From Neobacillus endophyticus (GTDB lineage: Bacteria > Bacillota > Bacilli > Bacillales > Cytobacillaceae): 64,000 bases of DNA. Positions 60,718 through 64,000 of this stretch are shown piece after piece; the stretch's first letter is position 1; each line of letters starts with the position of its first letter. The notes beneath the pieces are model-generated. The model saw only the letters and a program-made list of their open reading frames with translations. It ran no database searches and had not been told where the DNA came from. A program made the translations under genes and the position numbers. The stretch lies in the NCBI RefSeq assembly GCF_013248975.1, contig NZ_JABRWH010000001.1, forward strand, positions 3,492,001-3,556,000. The letters run 5' to 3'.

Positions 60718-62256
60718 ATGAAAACAAAATATGTAATCGGTGTTGATATTGGAACGACCAGTGCTAAAGCTGTTCTTTATGCAAAAGACGGAAAAGTTAT
60801 TTCAAATCATGGAATTGAATATCCTTTATTTTCTCCAACACCGGAAACGGCGGAACAAAATCCAGAAGAAATTTTTAGTGCCGTAATAAATACGGTGAAG
60901 AAAATCATGCAAGAAAGCCATGTAGAGCCTAAAGATATTCTATGTGTGTCATTTAGTTCAGCTATGCATAGTGTTATAGCTGTGGACCAAGAAGGCAAAC
61001 CGTTAACAGAATGTATAACATGGGCAGATAACCGTAGTTCAGATTGGGTTGAAAAAATTAAAACAGAAATGAATGGACATGAAATTTATTTGCGTACTGG
61101 TACGCCGATCCATCCTATGTCACCGCTAGCCAAGTTAGTTTGGTTGAGAAATGATTATTCTGAGTTATTTTCGAAAACTTATAAATTTATTTCCATAAAA
61201 GAATATATTTTTTATAAGCTGTTTGGAAAATATGTGGTGGATTACTCGATCGCTTCCTCAACAGGTTTATTTAATATCTATACGTTAGCGTGGGATGAGG
61301 AGGCTTTAAATATTGCTGGAGTGACTCCTAAACAGCTGTCTGAACCAGTTCCGACCACTTACAGATTAACCGGAATGAATGAATCTTTTGCAAAAGAAAT
61401 GAACTTGCTTAGTTCAACCCCATTTGTAGTTGGTGCAGGTGATGGCGTGTTATCCAATTTAGGTGTAGACGCCATTGATCCAGGTGTTGTAGCAGTAACG
61501 ATCGGGACAAGCGGAGCCATTCGTGCAGTGTCTGACAAGCCGATTACGGATCCGAAAGGTAGAATTTTCTGCTATGCGTTAACAGAAAATCATTGGGTGA
61601 TTGGCGGCCCTGTTAATAATGGAGGCATGATTTTCCGTTGGGCCAGGGATCAACTGGGTGAAACAGAAGCAGCTGCTGCCAAGCGTTTAGGAAAAGATCC
61701 ATATGATATATTGACTGAAATAGCCGACCGAGTAACGCCAGGGGCAGATGGATTATTGTTCCATCCATATTTGGCAGGGGAGAGAGCTCCGTTATGGGAC
61801 TCAAATGCCAGGGGATCATTTTTTGGACTTGGTATGCACCATAAGAAAGAACATCTTATTCGTGCCATCCTTGAAGGGGTAATCTTTAATTTATATACTG
61901 TTTTGCTGGCATTGACAGAGTTAATTGGAGAGCCTAAGAAGATTCACGCAACCGGGGGTTTTGCGAGATCAGAGCTATGGCGGCAAATGATGGCAGATAT
62001 CTTTAATCAGGATGTCTATATTCCGGAGAGCTTCGAAAGTTCATGCTTAGGAGCAGCTATTTTAGGTTTATACAGTTTGGGTGAAGTGGATTCATTAAAT
62101 GTGGTATCTGAAATGGTCGGTGCAACCTATCATCATACCCCAAACAGCGAAAATGTAGCGATTTACGAGGATTTAACGCCGATCTATATACGTGTTTCAA
62201 GACTATTGCAGCAAGAATATGAAAGTATGGCGGCTTTCCAGAAAAAGTGGGTTTAA
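60718..62256 (+). CDS. gntK: Gluconokinase, FGGY family
   Basis: A 512-residue FGGY carbohydrate kinase: N-terminal ATPase fold YVIGVDIGTTSAKAVLYAKD, ITWADNRS, FGGY C-terminal motifs VTIGTSGAIR and IHATGGFARSELWRQMMADI. It phosphorylates gluconate to 6-phosphogluconate. Length and motifs fit Bacillus GntK. ATG is preceded by AAGGAGGAACAATTA. With GntP and the RpiR regulator it forms a complete uptake-and-entry unit; no 6-phosphogluconate dehydrogenase is present here. Confidence 0.9.
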   Translation: MKTKYVIGVDIGTTSAKAVLYAKDGKVISNHGIEYPLFSPTPETAEQNPEEIFSAVINTVKKIMQESHVEPKDILCVSFSSAMHSVIAVDQEGKPLTECITWADNRSSDWVEKIKTEMNGHEIYLRTGTPIHPMSPLAKLVWLRNDYSELFSKTYKFISIKEYIFYKLFGKYVVDYSIASSTGLFNIYTLAWDEEALNIAGVTPKQLSEPVPTTYRLTGMNESFAKEMNLLSSTPFVVGAGDGVLSNLGVDAIDPGVVAVTIGTSGAIRAVSDKPITDPKGRIFCYALTENHWVIGGPVNNGGMIFRWARDQLGETEAAAAKRLGKDPYDILTEIADRVTPGADGLLFHPYLAGERAPLWDSNARGSFFGLGMHHKKEHLIRAILEGVIFNLYTVLLALTELIGEPKKIHATGGFARSELWRQMMADIFNQDVYIPESFESSCLGAAILGLYSLGEVDSLNVVSEMVGATYHHTPNSENVAIYEDLTPIYIRVSRLLQQEYESMAAFQKKWV

Positions 62257-62266
62257 AATTGGTGAA

Positions 62267-62304
62267 AAAAAGCGGACAATGCATTGGCGTTGTCCGCTTT
62301 CTTT
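62267..62304. terminator. Terminator between gntK and the kinase
   Basis: AAAGCGGACAATGC-ATTG-GCGTTGTCCGCTTT stem (one wobble), then CTTTATTT. Confidence 0.85.
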
Positions 62305-62306
62305 AT

Positions 62307-63803
62307 TTATCCTAGTGGCAGGTAAACACGGAAAGTTGCCCCTTTTCCAAGTTGGCTATCCACTTCAATTTTTCCTTTATGGGCTTCCACAATGGACTTA
62401 GTAATGGCCAAGCCAAGTCCCGCACCTCCATAAAGCCTTGTACGTGATGCATCTGCACGATAAAATCGATCGAAAATGTGGGGAAGACTTTCCTTACCAA
62501 TTCCGGGCCCATTATCTTGTATAGATAATACGGCTTTTTGCTCCATTTTAGAAAGCGAGATTTTAATTTCTCCAGTATTTGAATCCGTATGCTGAACGGC
62601 ATTATTAAACAAATTTAAGATAACTTGTTTGATCTTGTTTGTTTCATATAAACCAACCATAGGTTCCAAAAGTTCAAATTGGATAGTCCGATTCCCCGCT
62701 AAGACACTTAATTGCGGTTCCATTTCCTTTAATAATGAGGAAAGATTGGTTTCAGAAAGCTGTAACGCCGGTGCTTGATCCAGCTTAGTCAGAAACAATA
62801 AGTCTTCCACTAATTTAATAATTCGTTTTGTCTCACCATGCATGCTATTTAAAGCTTTGTACAATTGCTCAGGACGATTGGCAGCCCCTCTTAATAACAC
62901 TTCAACGAATCCATTAATAGAGGTAAGCGGCGTTCTTAGTTCATGAGAGGCATCAGCAATGAAGCGTCTCATTTGCTCTTTTGTTTCTCTTTCATCCTCA
63001 AAGGATTTCTCCAATCGCTCTAGCATCGCATTAAACGAGCGGGATAAGTGGTCGATTTCTTCTTGGCCTTGTCCTTCCGGCAGCCGATCCGCTAAATTAC
63101 CGGCATTTGTCTTTTTAACCGCACTGACAATTTTGGATAATGGTACGAGTGTCTTTTTTAATACTCGCAAATAGATCATGAGTCCAGCTGCCAATGCAAC
63201 CACTGAAAGAATGATAAACGTTAATAATTGCCTTAGAAGAATATTCTGGAGTGAAGCTGTATTTGTTCCTAATTGAAGGAAGCTGGGAGACTGTTTCAGA
63301 ATTTCATCAGGCTTTCCTCCTCCGGTAGGCTTAAAAACAATTAATTGCTCTACTCCTTTTGAATTTTTCACGATTTGATACGGAACTTTTTGATGCTTAG
63401 AAAAATCTTCAGAAATGCTTTTATATTCATTTTTCGAGAGTTTAGGGGCCTTCATGCTGGTGCTGCCCAATAGATCTGTGTAGTTTCCGTCCTTGTCAAC
63501 AAGTGCAAGGGACATATCTTGTAAAAAGAAGAAATGATTTTCAGTCGGTTGATTATCGTCTGTATGGATATCCGGTTTGCGGTTGAAATAGCCAGAATCC
63601 GTATTTAACGCGATATCTCTCGGTAAAGACATCAGCTTAGCATTCAGTGTTTCTGCTTCATTTTGGTAAAGGAAACCCTTCATTACCCAATATTGGACTA
63701 ACCCAATTACAAGAAGGATAAAGGCCAAAATGAATAATGTTCTTGTTAAAAGCTGATATCGAAGAGAGCGGGGAAATAATAATTTTTTAAACGGTTTTAT
63801 CAT
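62307..63803 (-). CDS. Sensor histidine kinase (HAMP-HisKA-HATPase)
   Basis: A 498-residue membrane kinase. Helix 1 at about 19-40, an extracytoplasmic sensor domain (about 41-190), helix 2 at about 192-213, HAMP (about 214-266), H-box FIADASHELRTPLTS (H287), N-box LNLFNNAVQHTD, G1 DNGPGIGKESLPHIFDRFYR and G2 GGAGLGLAITKSIV. It autophosphorylates and passes phosphate to the overlapping response regulator. Start at 63803 overlaps the regulator stop by ATGA. Confidence 0.9.
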   Translation of the reverse strand: MIKPFKKLLFPRSLRYQLLTRTLFILAFILLVIGLVQYWVMKGFLYQNEAETLNAKLMSLPRDIALNTDSGYFNRKPDIHTDDNQPTENHFFFLQDMSLALVDKDGNYTDLLGSTSMKAPKLSKNEYKSISEDFSKHQKVPYQIVKNSKGVEQLIVFKPTGGGKPDEILKQSPSFLQLGTNTASLQNILLRQLLTFIILSVVALAAGLMIYLRVLKKTLVPLSKIVSAVKKTNAGNLADRLPEGQGQEEIDHLSRSFNAMLERLEKSFEDERETKEQMRRFIADASHELRTPLTSINGFVEVLLRGAANRPEQLYKALNSMHGETKRIIKLVEDLLFLTKLDQAPALQLSETNLSSLLKEMEPQLSVLAGNRTIQFELLEPMVGLYETNKIKQVILNLFNNAVQHTDSNTGEIKISLSKMEQKAVLSIQDNGPGIGKESLPHIFDRFYRADASRTRLYGGAGLGLAITKSIVEAHKGKIEVDSQLGKGATFRVYLPLG

Positions 63804-64000
63804 GGGAAATCGACCCGGTAACCAGACCCACGAATGGTACGAATCACTTGGTGTTCCTTATCCTGCAGTTTATCGCGCAATGAGCGAATATACACTTCCA
63901 CGATATTTTCTTCCCCTTGGAAATCGTACCCCCATACTCGATCTAAAATCATTCCTTTGCTTAATACGATTCCGTTGTTCATCACTAAAAACTTAAGTAG
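63800..64000 (-). CDS. Response regulator, OmpR/PhoB type (C-terminal end, cut by window edge)
   Basis: The visible end (from beyond 64000 down to 63800) is the winged-helix effector domain: LLKFLVMNNGIVLSKGMILD, RVWGYDFQGEENIVEVYIRS, LRDKL, RTIRGSGYRVDFP. The open frame continues through the edge, so the receiver domain lies outside. It is the first gene of a two-component operon with the kinase, joined by an ATGA overlap. Confidence 0.9.
   Translation of the reverse strand, partial: LLKFLVMNNGIVLSKGMILDRVWGYDFQGEENIVEVYIRSLRDKLQDKEHQVIRTIRGSGYRVDFP

Overview
The window is about 64 kb of low-GC Gram-positive chromosome, almost certainly from a Bacillaceae spore-former. Evidence: strong AGGAGG-type ribosome sites with many TTG/GTG starts, a Bacillus-type SigI, Fur-regulated basic proteins (FbpA/FbpB), a YezD protein, an SsuBC sulfonate transporter, flavohaemoglobin behind an Fnr box, an SPP1-like phage replication set, and dispersed and tandem repeats of the kind scattered in Bacillus intergenic DNA. 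No rRNA, tRNA or CRISPR was seen. Protein matches are made from memory of families, not from searches.

Layout. 0-4.2 kb: a PLP aminotransferase and a decaying sulfonate locus (truncated glutaredoxin, twice-deleted ssuD, intact ssuC, ssuB, yezD). 4.3-5.8 kb: a c-di-GMP-I riboswitch with terminator in front of a GAF-GGDEF diguanylate cyclase. 5.9-7.4 kb: an IS1182-like transposase. 7.8-10 kb: a DNA2/NAM7-type helicase. 10.2-12.7 kb (minus strand): initiator, G39P-like loader and DnaB-type helicase, an SPP1-like replication module. 13.3-15.4 kb: small ORFs, an endolysin cell-wall-binding remnant, an NlpC/P60 peptidase and a HELGH metallopeptidase, which together look like a prophage remnant. 15.8-17.7 kb: etfB-etfA. 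18-20.1 kb: a DUF2062 protein and hmp. 20.4-28.4 kb: membrane proteins, an MGT-type glycosyltransferase, a GNAT, a 52-bp tandem array, an HD-GYP protein, a three-gene CBO0543-like membrane operon, and a nitroreductase.

28.7-41.4 kb: nitronate monooxygenase, a carbonic anhydrase-SulP pair, an ArsR-SRPBCC pair with a palindromic operator, a DinB-like protein, a broken VOC gene, a second 52-bp array, a SET-domain protein, a cyclase-family hydrolase, a CGNR regulator, a PNPOx protein and a VOC protein. 41.4-49.2 kb: an autoregulated small-protein/ArsR operon, a dead GGDEF gene, two EamA transporters, SigI without RsgI, a GntR regulator, and a YitT-like protein. 49.8-57.9 kb: cysK, fbpA and a truncated fbpB, a Gp49-like protein, a C39 peptidase with an apparent ATT start, small unknowns, and an LLM flavin oxidoreductase. 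58-62.3 kb: a gluconate unit (gntP, RpiR regulator, gntK) with a shared GAAAAAAATTTTC-type operator. 62.3-64 kb: an OmpR-type response regulator (cut by the window edge) and its histidine kinase.

The least explained material is non-coding: two unrelated-sequence tandem arrays that share an exact 52-bp period and alternating hairpins, and two dispersed repeat families (A, about 75-150 bp; B, about 90-155 bp), members of which sit in the leaders of ggdef, fbpA, cysK and gntK. Signalling by c-di-GMP recurs (riboswitch, GGDEF, HD-GYP, GGDEF pseudogene). Many small deletions and frameshifts suggest ongoing gene loss.
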